Positions 54,407 to 62,346 of a stretch of 64,000 nt of DNA are shown one piece after another (position 1 is the first letter of the stretch; every line of letters starts with the position of its first letter). A program made the position numbers and the translations under genes. Source of the stretch: Alphaproteobacteria bacterium LSUCC0396 (GTDB lineage: Bacteria; Pseudomonadota; Alphaproteobacteria; Puniceispirillales; Puniceispirillaceae); NCBI GenBank assembly GCA_041228345.1, contig CP166131.1, positions 2,101,001-2,165,000 of the forward strand, given 5' to 3'. The notes under the pieces are model-generated. The model was not told the DNA's origin. It did no database searches and saw nothing but the letters and a program-made list of their open reading frames with translations.

Positions 54407-55405
54407 ATGCAGCGGGTGAATCAGCCTATATCAACAGCAGAAACATCTGGGTTAATGCTGTCTAATCATCAGATTAGAAACGAAAAAAATAAATATGATT
54501 TGGCGCGCTTGCGCCAAGAAATGGCGTTGGTTGACGGGCATAAGAAAGGTGCACGTTTACCGCTTGGCATCGATTCGCTGGATCAGGCGTTAGCCGGTGG
54601 ATTAGCGCTTGGCCGGGTGCATCTTTTGTCAGGGGCGATGCAGGCGCATGGGGCGGTTAGCGGCTTTACCATAGCGCTTCTTGCTGTGCTGCAGCATCAT
54701 GCCCGCCAACAGGCTGAAACAACCAGCCCAGCTGGTGCAGGCGATAATGGCCTGATTGTCTGGTGTCCGGCTAGCCAGCGTGGCGGCAATGGTATGCTGT
54801 ATGGGCATGGGTTGGCGGCGGCTGGACTGGATCCGGCGTGCCTGCTGATTGTTGATACGCCAAGCCCATCACGGCGGCTGGCGGCGCTTGATGATATTCT
54901 GCGCACCGAAGGCGTGGCCGCGGTTGTAATGGAATATGACGGGGTACAGAAATCTGCTGATTACTGGATGCGACTGGCTAGGCGGGCACAGCTTGCAGCC
55001 GAGGAAAATGGCGCAACAGCCTTTTTGCTTGGTGCCCCGATTGGCGGGTCTGGGTTTGAAACAGCATGGCAGATCAAACCGGCGGCTGATCTTGATATAT
55101 GGTCAAATCCTAACGGCTTGCAGCATAATATCTGGGATTTAAGCCTGCAACGTGCGCGGGGTGGCCGGCCCTATATATGCCGGGCGGGCTGGCAGGCGGG
55201 TGGTGATCATTTATATGCTGTTGATCATGTCGATATATCAACCAATGCGCCAGTACAGGCCGAATTGGCAATCCATCAATGGCCGGCAAAGGCTGCCGGA
55301 TCAAGGCAAATTTCGGCAAAGCTGGCGCAGGCATGGCCAGTCGCGACAGATCAAACGCCGCCACAAACGCCACTGCAAACGCCACCGCAAGCGATTGCCC
55401 AATAG
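54407..55405 (+). CDS. imuA: ImuA, RecA-like component of the mutasome
   Basis: ImuA is a RecA/SulA-like accessory of the ImuB-DnaE2 damage-tolerance complex. The 332 residues include LPLGIDSLDQALAGGLALGRVHLLSG, IVWCPASQRGGNG, LDPACLLIVDTPSPSRRLAALDD and VMEYDG, the family core. The start at 54407 has AGAGG eight bases upstream; an ATG at 54386 is in frame but lacks one. The C-terminus is a QTPP-type repeat made of 12-bp tandem units. It heads the cassette under the SOS box, with imuB following after ten bases. Confidence 0.92.
   Translation: MQRVNQPISTAETSGLMLSNHQIRNEKNKYDLARLRQEMALVDGHKKGARLPLGIDSLDQALAGGLALGRVHLLSGAMQAHGAVSGFTIALLAVLQHHARQQAETTSPAGAGDNGLIVWCPASQRGGNGMLYGHGLAAAGLDPACLLIVDTPSPSRRLAALDDILRTEGVAAVVMEYDGVQKSADYWMRLARRAQLAAEENGATAFLLGAPIGGSGFETAWQIKPAADLDIWSNPNGLQHNIWDLSLQRARGGRPYICRAGWQAGGDHLYAVDHVDISTNAPVQAELAIHQWPAKAAGSRQISAKLAQAWPVATDQTPPQTPLQTPPQAIAQ
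55352..55393. repeat. In-frame 12-bp tandem repeat at the imuA 3' end
   Basis: CAAACGCCGCCA, CAAACGCCACTG, CAAACGCCACCG and a partial CAAGCG encode QTPP, QTPL, QTPP, QA at the C-terminus of ImuA, 12 bases before the stop codon. Confidence 0.85.
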
Positions 55406-55415
55406 GCGTGTGATT

Positions 55416-57035
55416 ATGCCAGCGGCCTATCGTCATATTCTCTATATTCGGTTTCCCTATCTGGTGGCATCGCGGTTGCAGCGGGCAAGCCGGCTGGATG
55501 TACCACTTTTGCTGATCCGGAAAATCAATGGGGCTGATATTGTGGTGGCAGGCTGTGCCAAGGCGGCGATGCTTGGTCTTAACGCTGGTATGCGGCTTGC
55601 CGATGCTCGTGCGTTATGTCCACAAGTCAGAACCGAGATATGTGATCCGGCGGCTGATCATGCCGATCTGCAGCATCTTGCATTATGGGCGCGCCGCTAT
55701 AGCCCCCTTACCGCTGTTGATCATCAATTTCATGGAATATGGCTTGATGTTGCGGGGGGTGAGCATCTTTTTGGCGGGATGCGGGGGTTGCTCGCCGATT
55801 GTGCCAAACGCCTTCATAAAAGCCGTCTTCGTGTGGTCATGGCAGCGGCGCCAACTTGTGGTGCGGCATGGGCGTTGGCGCATTATGGGCGTCCATCGCA
55901 GCGCCTGATGACAGCCGTAAAAACGGCGCCGGAAATAACACGATCTAGCTTTAGCCGCGCCCGCTTGCGCCGCCATTTGGCACCATTACCAATCGCCGCA
56001 TTACGGCTGAATGCCGCGATAACGGATCATATGCAACGGGCAGGTTTAAGGGTTATTGGCGATATTATCGGCCTTGCCCGCGCGCCATTAGCGGCGCGTT
56101 TTGGGCCTGATTTACTGCTTCGGCTTGATCAGGCGCTTGGTGATCAGGATGAAAGCTTTACCCCGATCAGCCCGCCCAAGCCGCTTTATATATGCCGTCG
56201 ATTTGCCGAGCCAATCGGCGCCCCTGATGATGTCAAGGCGATGATCCGTCAGCTGGCAAGGGATGTTGCGGCCTTGCTTGAACAAACCGGAATGGCGACA
56301 CGTCGTTTGCGGCTTGGCTGGCAACTGGTTGATGGAATGGTGTTTGCCCATGATGTTCACCTCTCGCGGCCAAGCCGTGATGTGCATCTGTTTCACCGGT
56401 TGCTGGCGAATGCGAGCGATAAGATCAATCCGGAATTTGGTCTTGAAATGGGGTGGATGGAATCGCTTGATTGCAGCCCGCTTGCCCCGCTTGATACGGC
56501 CTTGCCGCGGCTGACGATAGAGCGTCAGAATGATGCCATTTATGCCACACATAACGAGGCTTATGCCAGCCTTGTTGACCGGCTGGTGGCGCGTCTTGGC
56601 TATGGCGCGGTGGTGCGTCTTGCACCGCAAAGCTGTTGGCAGCCTGAGGCAGCGCAATCATTTGATTTGCCTGATCCGCACCGAATTTTGTCTGATTGCG
56701 GCCAGAAAGCTGGCTGGCTTGGTAATCCGGCATCAAGAACCGCACCGCCGCGACCTATACGCCTGCTTGCCTATCCGCAGCCGGTTGATGTTGTGGCGCT
56801 TTTACCCGACCATCCTCCAGCTCAATTCATCTGGCAGCGGCGTGTCCATAAGGTTATTCATGCAACCGGGCCGGAACGGATTGCCCCTGCATGGTGGCAG
56901 GCACCTGCTGGTACCCGTACGCGTGATTATTTCCGGTTGCGGGACGATCAGGGGGCTGGGTTTTGGCTATATCGTGAGGGCTTGCCAGAACGCCATGAAA
57001 CACCAGCCTGGTTTCTGCATGGATTTTTTGCCTGA
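55416..57035 (+). CDS. imuB: ImuB, catalytically degenerate Y-family polymerase
   Basis: ImuB is a Y-family DNA polymerase relative that serves as a hub linking ImuA, DnaE2 and the sliding clamp. The 539-residue protein begins RHILYIRFPYLVASRL, where active Y-family enzymes have the metal-binding DxD of the first motif. The second acidic site (SxDE) is also absent: the region reads HQFHGIWLDVAGG. Little-finger and C-terminal parts follow. The ATG at 55416 was chosen because the upstream open frame is not conserved and overlaps imuA. Its stop overlaps the dnaE2 ATG by one base (TGATG), so translation is coupled. Confidence 0.93.
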   Translation: MPAAYRHILYIRFPYLVASRLQRASRLDVPLLLIRKINGADIVVAGCAKAAMLGLNAGMRLADARALCPQVRTEICDPAADHADLQHLALWARRYSPLTAVDHQFHGIWLDVAGGEHLFGGMRGLLADCAKRLHKSRLRVVMAAAPTCGAAWALAHYGRPSQRLMTAVKTAPEITRSSFSRARLRRHLAPLPIAALRLNAAITDHMQRAGLRVIGDIIGLARAPLAARFGPDLLLRLDQALGDQDESFTPISPPKPLYICRRFAEPIGAPDDVKAMIRQLARDVAALLEQTGMATRRLRLGWQLVDGMVFAHDVHLSRPSRDVHLFHRLLANASDKINPEFGLEMGWMESLDCSPLAPLDTALPRLTIERQNDAIYATHNEAYASLVDRLVARLGYGAVVRLAPQSCWQPEAAQSFDLPDPHRILSDCGQKAGWLGNPASRTAPPRPIRLLAYPQPVDVVALLPDHPPAQFIWQRRVHKVIHATGPERIAPAWWQAPAGTRTRDYFRLRDDQGAGFWLYREGLPERHETPAWFLHGFFA

Positions 57036-60000
57036 TGATGCCAATACGATCACCAATACGATCATCAGCACAGCCCGAACGGCATGCGGTGCTTGGCTGT
57101 TATAGCAATTTTACCTTTTTAAAAGGCGCCTCGCATCCTGATGAAATGGTGGCAAAGGCGGCCACGCTTGGATGGGCGGCGATTGGCATTGCTGATGTGA
57201 ATTCATTAGCCGGTATTGTGCGTGCGCATGTTGCGGCGCGAGATCATCAGATCAGGCTGATTGTCGGGGCTAGATTGCGGCCTGTCGATGGGCCAGATAT
57301 TCTGGTGCATCCTTTAGACCGTGCTGGGTATGAAGGATTGTCTATGCTGCTAAGTGAGGCCAATATGCGCGGCAGTAAGGCAGCACCAATTCTATATCTT
57401 GCTGATATTGCCCGTCTGCCGGCAAGTACCGCATTGCTGGTCATGCCGCCGCGCCATCCCGATGCGCAGTATCAGGCGCATTTGCAAACCATTCAGCAAA
57501 TTGCCAAGGGGCATTTATTTGCCGGTTTATGTCTTTATCGTGATGGCGCTGATGAGGCGCGGTGTCAGATGTTAATGGCAGCAGCAGCGGCGTTAAAGCT
57601 GCGTGTGGCAGCGGCGGCAGATGCGCTTTATCACAGCCCCGATCGCCGTCCGCTTGCTGACGTGCTGACCTGTATCCGCGAGAAAAAACAGCTTGATAAT
57701 GCGGGCTATCTTTTATCGCGCAATGCTGAACGTCATTTGATTGATTGTGATGAGGCGGTACGGCGTTGGCGGCAGGTGCCAGAGGCGCTTGATGGGGCAA
57801 GGGCGCTGGCTGATTTGTGTCATTTTTCAATGGATGATCTGTCTTATGAATATCCAGACGAGCTACAGCCCGGTGGGCGAACCGCCATGCAGGAACTTGC
57901 TTTTCAGACTTGGCGTGGTGCAGAAAAACGTTATCCCGATGCAATCCCTGATCAGGTGAGTGCCTATTTAAAACATGAATTGATATTGATCGAACGATTG
58001 AATATCGCGCCTTATTTTCTAACTGTATTCGATATTGTGCGCTTTGCGCGGGGGCGCAGTATTTTATGTCAGGGGCGTGGTTCGGCGGCTAATTCAGCAG
58101 TTTGTTACTGTCTTGGTATCACCGCGGTTGATCCGGCGCGATCGCGGCCTTTATTTGAGAGGTTTGTCAGTGAGGCACGTGGCGAGCCACCGGATATTGA
58201 TGTTGATTTTGAACATGAACGCCGCGAAGAGGTCATTCAATATATCTATGCGAAATATGGCCGTAACCGTGCCGGACTTGCCGCTAGCGTTATCACCTAT
58301 CGGCGGCGTAGCGCCTTTCGTGAAGTTGCCAAGGTGTTTGGTCTTAGCCGTGATGTGCAAGCGGCTTTGGCCGGCGAAGTATGGGGGCGTGAAAAAACCG
58401 GTCTTGATGATAATGCGTTGGTGGCGGCGGGGCTGGATGCACAGGATCGCCGCCTGCGCTTGGTGCTGCAATTAGTCGCTGATATTAGCCGGTTTCCACG
58501 ACATTTATCGCAGCATGTTGGCGGTTTTGTCATCACCCGGGGGCGGCTTGACCATTTATGCCCGATCAGCCCAGCTGCAATGGCGGGGCGTACGGTCATT
58601 GAGTGGGATAAGGATGACCTCGACGCGTTGGGATTGCTAAAGGTGGATGTGCTGGCGCTTGGCATGCTTAGCTGTATTCGACGTTGCTTTGATCTGTTGC
58701 GGGTTCATTATAATCGGACAGTGACGCTGGCCTCAGTGCCGCCTGAAGATGCTGTAACCTATGATATGCTATGCCGGGGCCAATCGGTTGGTGTCTTTCA
58801 GGTGGAATCGCGGGCACAAATGGCGATGTTGCCGCGGTTACAACCACGATGTTTTCATGACCTTGTGGTGCAGGTGGCGATTGTCCGTCCGGGGCCAATT
58901 CAGGGCGATATGGTGCATCCCTATTTGCGGCGGCGCGCCGGTCTGGAAAAGGTTGACTATCCGTCACCAGCCCTGCGCGAGGTGCTAGAGCGCACGCTTG
59001 GGGTACCGCTTTTTCAGGAACAGGCAATGCAAATTGCCATTGTTGGCGCAGGATTTTCGGGAAGCGAGGCCGATCAATTGCGCCGCGCCATGGCGAAGTT
59101 TAAAAAACAGGGTGATATCGGTCATTTCCGTGAAAAGATGGTCACTGGCATGATCGAGCGTGGCTATGATGAAGATTTCGCTCTGCGCTGTTTTCGCCAG
59201 ATCGAGGGCTTTGGCACGTATGGATTTCCAGAATCCCATGCGGCGAGTTTTGCTCTTTTGGTGTATGTTTCGGCATGGTTGAAATGCCATTATCCCGATA
59301 TTTTCATCTGTGCATTACTAAACGCCCAGCCAATGGGATTTTATGCGCCGTCACAACTAATTGCCGAGGCGCGGCGAAGCGGTATTGCAATTCGGCCGGT
59401 CGATGTGAATTTTTCCGGCTGGGATCACCGTCTTGAAACCGACCCCGATAATAAAACAGGGCATCATGCCTTGCGACTTGGGCTGCGGCTGGTCAAAGGG
59501 CTGCCTCGCGGTGAAGGTGAACGGATTGCGGCTAGTCAGGTGATCGGCAATCATGCCGTTAAAGGGCGGCAAGGTCTGACCTTTTCCAGCCTAGATGATG
59601 TGATGCGAAAAGCCGATGTGTCAGCTAAATCATTACAAGCGATTGCAGATGCTGATGGGTTTTCCAGTCTGGATATGGACCGGCGACAGGCATTGTGGGC
59701 GGCGCGTGGGCTGGCGCGGCACCGGCTGCATGATATGCCATTATTTGCTCATGCCGGCCGCCAGCACGAACGGCTTGCCGGCGACGAGCCGGTGATCACC
59801 TTGCCAAAGACCCCGCTTGGTGAGGCGGTGGCTGAAGATTACCGCAGCCTCGGCCTGTCATTAAAGGCGCATCCGCTTGACCTGTTGGCAAAACCGCTTG
59901 GTGTGGCGGGGTGGCAGCTTTGCAGCCATGTGCAACAAGCGCCCGATGGCAAACGGCTTCGCATCGCCGGTCTTGTAACTATGCGTCAACGACCCGGTAC

Positions 60001-60262
60001 GGCCAGTGGCACCGTATTCATAACGCTTGAGGACGGGCAGGGCACAGCCAATGTGATCATCTGGCCCAAATTAACCGAAACTTACCGCGAGGCGTTGTTG
60101 CGTGCGCAGATTTTGGGACTGGTTGGCCGCGTACAACGCCAGCAAGCGGTAGTGCATTTTATTGCCGAGTCACTGTTTAATCTGAATGGGTTTTTGCGTC
60201 ATATTGATGCCAGCACTGGCACGAAGGGGGCGGTGCGGATGAAAAGCCGCGATTTTCATTGA
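57035..60262 (+). CDS. dnaE2: Error-prone DNA polymerase DnaE2 (ImuC)
   Basis: DnaE2 is the C-family polymerase that carries out SOS-induced mutagenesis. The 1075 residues include a degenerate PHP domain (NFTFLKGASHPDEM), the catalytic acids PPDIDVDFEHER around residue 387, LLKVDVLALGML, and a C-terminal OB fold (FITLEDGQGTANVIIWP, LVGRVQRQQ). This length is typical of DnaE2 and shorter than DnaE1. The N-terminus MMPIRSPIRSSAQ carries an exact 12-bp duplication and is not part of the family core. The three-gene order imuA-imuB-dnaE2 and the SOS box make the assignment firm. Confidence 0.97.
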   Translation: MMPIRSPIRSSAQPERHAVLGCYSNFTFLKGASHPDEMVAKAATLGWAAIGIADVNSLAGIVRAHVAARDHQIRLIVGARLRPVDGPDILVHPLDRAGYEGLSMLLSEANMRGSKAAPILYLADIARLPASTALLVMPPRHPDAQYQAHLQTIQQIAKGHLFAGLCLYRDGADEARCQMLMAAAAALKLRVAAAADALYHSPDRRPLADVLTCIREKKQLDNAGYLLSRNAERHLIDCDEAVRRWRQVPEALDGARALADLCHFSMDDLSYEYPDELQPGGRTAMQELAFQTWRGAEKRYPDAIPDQVSAYLKHELILIERLNIAPYFLTVFDIVRFARGRSILCQGRGSAANSAVCYCLGITAVDPARSRPLFERFVSEARGEPPDIDVDFEHERREEVIQYIYAKYGRNRAGLAASVITYRRRSAFREVAKVFGLSRDVQAALAGEVWGREKTGLDDNALVAAGLDAQDRRLRLVLQLVADISRFPRHLSQHVGGFVITRGRLDHLCPISPAAMAGRTVIEWDKDDLDALGLLKVDVLALGMLSCIRRCFDLLRVHYNRTVTLASVPPEDAVTYDMLCRGQSVGVFQVESRAQMAMLPRLQPRCFHDLVVQVAIVRPGPIQGDMVHPYLRRRAGLEKVDYPSPALREVLERTLGVPLFQEQAMQIAIVGAGFSGSEADQLRRAMAKFKKQGDIGHFREKMVTGMIERGYDEDFALRCFRQIEGFGTYGFPESHAASFALLVYVSAWLKCHYPDIFICALLNAQPMGFYAPSQLIAEARRSGIAIRPVDVNFSGWDHRLETDPDNKTGHHALRLGLRLVKGLPRGEGERIAASQVIGNHAVKGRQGLTFSSLDDVMRKADVSAKSLQAIADADGFSSLDMDRRQALWAARGLARHRLHDMPLFAHAGRQHERLAGDEPVITLPKTPLGEAVAEDYRSLGLSLKAHPLDLLAKPLGVAGWQLCSHVQQAPDGKRLRIAGLVTMRQRPGTASGTVFITLEDGQGTANVIIWPKLTETYREALLRAQILGLVGRVQRQQAVVHFIAESLFNLNGFLRHIDASTGTKGAVRMKSRDFH
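57041..57064. repeat. Exact 12-bp duplication at the dnaE2 5' end
   Basis: CCAATACGATCA occurs twice back to back without mismatch, encoding PIRSPIRS right after the start codons of DnaE2. Confidence 0.9.
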
Positions 60263-60347
60263 TTCTTAATCCTGTAACTGCAATTAACCGCGGCTGGATG
60301 AATGAACCGCCAATGATGCGGGCCGCCAGCTATGCAAAGGTGCAACG

Positions 60348-61766
60348 CTAGCCGCGCGATGTGGCGTTGATTGCAATCACAATGCAAGGCCGACCCGCAG
60401 CAAATAGCGCGGCGCATGCTGCACGTGCCTGATCTTCTTCTAAATCATTAAACCGAACTCGCCATAATGGAATGGCACCACGGGTTACGAGGTGCAGATT
60501 GGCCGGCGTCATACCAAGCACATCATCCGCCGTTCGCCGCGCCACAATGGCGGCACGATGAGCCGTAACGCGCTGGGTAAAATTGCCGATCTGGACGCTC
60601 CAGGTGGTTTTGCTGATGGTATCGGGATTAGTGGCGCTGGCGACATTAAGATCGATAAATTCAGGGTTATCACTAGCGTCTGGCGCTGGTTGGGGATTGC
60701 GTCTGGCTTTGCTGATCGGCAGGGATTCGGGCAGTTTAAGGCCGCGATCGGGCGGTGCCACCGGCAGTGTTGGCGGCGGCGCAAGGGCGGCGCGCCGGAC
60801 CCGAATGGTCTTTGCTCGTTTGAATTGATTATCCAGAATTTGCATCATGTGGCGGTCACGGCTTTTCGAGGTTTTGCCACCGAATACGACGCCAATTAGC
60901 CGAACACCATTGCGCTCGACCGTGGCAACAAGGTTGAACCCTGATGCGTTGATGTAACCGGTCTTGATGCCGTCTGTGCCCCGATAGTTTGCCAGTAATC
61001 TATTGTGATTGCGATATTTCCGACCCTTCCAATTAAAGCTCTGGGTGCTAAAATATTTATAGAATTGTGGAAAATCACGCCGCATTGCCGCTGCCAGAAC
61101 GGCCATGTCGCGTGCCGTTGATTTCTGCCGACTGTTTGGCAGGCCGGACGCGTTCATAAATGTGGTGCGGTTCATCCCGAGGGACCGCGCCTTCCGGGTC
61201 ATGCGCTTGGCAAATTTACGCTCGGTGCCGGACAGTTTTTCGGCAACCGCTGTGGCAACATCATTGGCTGATTTTGTGACCAGCGCATAGATGGCTTGCT
61301 CGACGCTGATCGACTGGCCCGGTTTTAAATATAGTTTCGATGGTGATCGGCCAGCGGCTTTTCTCGATATGGGAATGCGGCTCTTCAAGGTTATACGCTC
61401 GGCTTCGATATCCTCAAACATCAGATAAAGTGTCATGATTTTGGTCAGCGACGCCGGATAACGCAGATTGTCGGCGTTTCGCGAAAACAGAACTTTGCCA
61501 CTAGACTCTTCGATAACGATTGACGCGTATTTACTGGCTTTGGCAGGGGATGCAGTCAGGCCAAAATTTGCCAGCATTAATGCGGTTATGGCGATTATCA
61601 GCGACGGATTTATGGCTCTGGGTAGCCGCAGATATGACAACAGCACGCGATAGCAACGCATCAACAGTAAAGCCGCGCCCTGAAGCCAGTCTATGGCCGC
61701 GAGGGGGGTTTGCGTGATTGGCGGCGGTTTGGCCAGGCTCAATCGTGCCATTAACGCCTGCCCCAT
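60348..61766 (-). CDS. D-alanyl-D-alanine carboxypeptidase with C-terminal SPOR domain
   Basis: This low-molecular-weight penicillin-binding protein trims peptidoglycan stem peptides in the periplasm. The active-site motifs are S106-L-T-K109, S166-A-N168 and K268-T-G. Export is through a hydrophobic segment at about 55-75 preceded by a long N-terminal extension; internal ATGs (for example at residue 36) may be the true start. A Pro-rich linker (about 325-385) leads to a C-terminal SPOR domain (TWSVQIGNFTQRVTAHRAAIVARR), which binds denuded glycan at the division site. The 472-residue length fits this fusion. It is divergent from clpS. Confidence 0.93.
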   Translation of the reverse strand: MGQALMARLSLAKPPPITQTPLAAIDWLQGAALLLMRCYRVLLSYLRLPRAINPSLIIAITALMLANFGLTASPAKASKYASIVIEESSGKVLFSRNADNLRYPASLTKIMTLYLMFEDIEAERITLKSRIPISRKAAGRSPSKLYLKPGQSISVEQAIYALVTKSANDVATAVAEKLSGTERKFAKRMTRKARSLGMNRTTFMNASGLPNSRQKSTARDMAVLAAAMRRDFPQFYKYFSTQSFNWKGRKYRNHNRLLANYRGTDGIKTGYINASGFNLVATVERNGVRLIGVVFGGKTSKSRDRHMMQILDNQFKRAKTIRVRRAALAPPPTLPVAPPDRGLKLPESLPISKARRNPQPAPDASDNPEFIDLNVASATNPDTISKTTWSVQIGNFTQRVTAHRAAIVARRTADDVLGMTPANLHLVTRGAIPLWRVRFNDLEEDQARAACAALFAAGRPCIVIAINATSRG

Positions 61767-61974
61767 AACAAATAAAACATAATACCCCTAACGTTGCTGG
61801 GCGAATCATAACGCAATTAGGATTCTATTCAAGAATCTTGCCGAATTTAGGGCGATTAACTGATCTTGCGGCGTAATATCCCAAAATCTGATGATATTTT
61901 TCCCGCTCACCCCCTTTTACCACTCGGCCGCAATACCAATATCAGAAGATGAGACGGCATTCCTCGTTATATGC

Positions 61975-61989
61975 TATGTTAGCAACATA
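61975..61989. promoter_or_regulatory. Inverted repeat upstream of clpS
   Basis: TATGTT and AACATA form a perfect dyad around AGC, 34 bases before the clpS start in the 257-base divergent gap with the carboxypeptidase gene. It may be a regulator site or part of a promoter. The A/T richness makes chance plausible. Confidence 0.25.
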
Positions 61990-62023
61990 TGAACAAATTG
62001 ATCGAAGGTTTGGTTGAAATTCG

Positions 62024-62341
62024 ATGGAGAATGATGACGATAAGAATGGCAATGGTCAGCTAGTCCTCGACAGCCGTACCAAAACGAAAAAGCCATCAAT
62101 GTATAAAGTCATTATGCTTAATGATGATTATACGCCGATGGAATTTGTTGTGCATGTCTTGCAAAAGTTTTTCGGCCGTTCATCAGGCGAGGCAACCCAG
62201 ATTATGTTGAACGTGCATCAGCGTGGTGTCGGGGTTTGCGGTGTTTATAGTTTCGAAATTGCCGAGAGCAAGGCGCAAAAAACCATTGATTATGCGCGGA
62301 AGAATGATCATCCGCTGCAGTTGCAACTGGAAAAGGAATAG
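62024..62341 (+). CDS. clpS: ATP-dependent Clp protease adaptor ClpS
   Basis: ClpS delivers N-degron substrates to ClpA. The 105-residue protein shows the recognition core [23 protein letters not shown] and the motif [19 protein letters not shown], where the N-terminal residue pocket lies. A flexible charged N-terminal extension of about 25 residues precedes it. clpA starts five bases after its stop, giving the conserved clpS-clpA unit. Confidence 0.96.
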   Translation: MENDDDKNGNGQLVLDSRTKTKKPSMYKVIMLNDDYTPMEFVVHVLQKFFGRSSGEATQIMLNVHQRGVGVCGVYSFEIAESKAQKTIDYARKNDHPLQLQLEKE

Positions 62342-62346
62342 CTAAG

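Noticed and set aside
55152-55415. N-terminal extension of ImuB by 88 residues
   Set aside because: The extension lies inside imuA in another frame, is Arg/His-rich, and the Y-family fold begins right after the ATG at 55416.
56112-56657. 181-codon minus-strand frame opposite imuB
   Set aside because: Antisense shadow of the ImuB middle region with a Lys/His/Gln-rich composition unlike neighbouring proteins.
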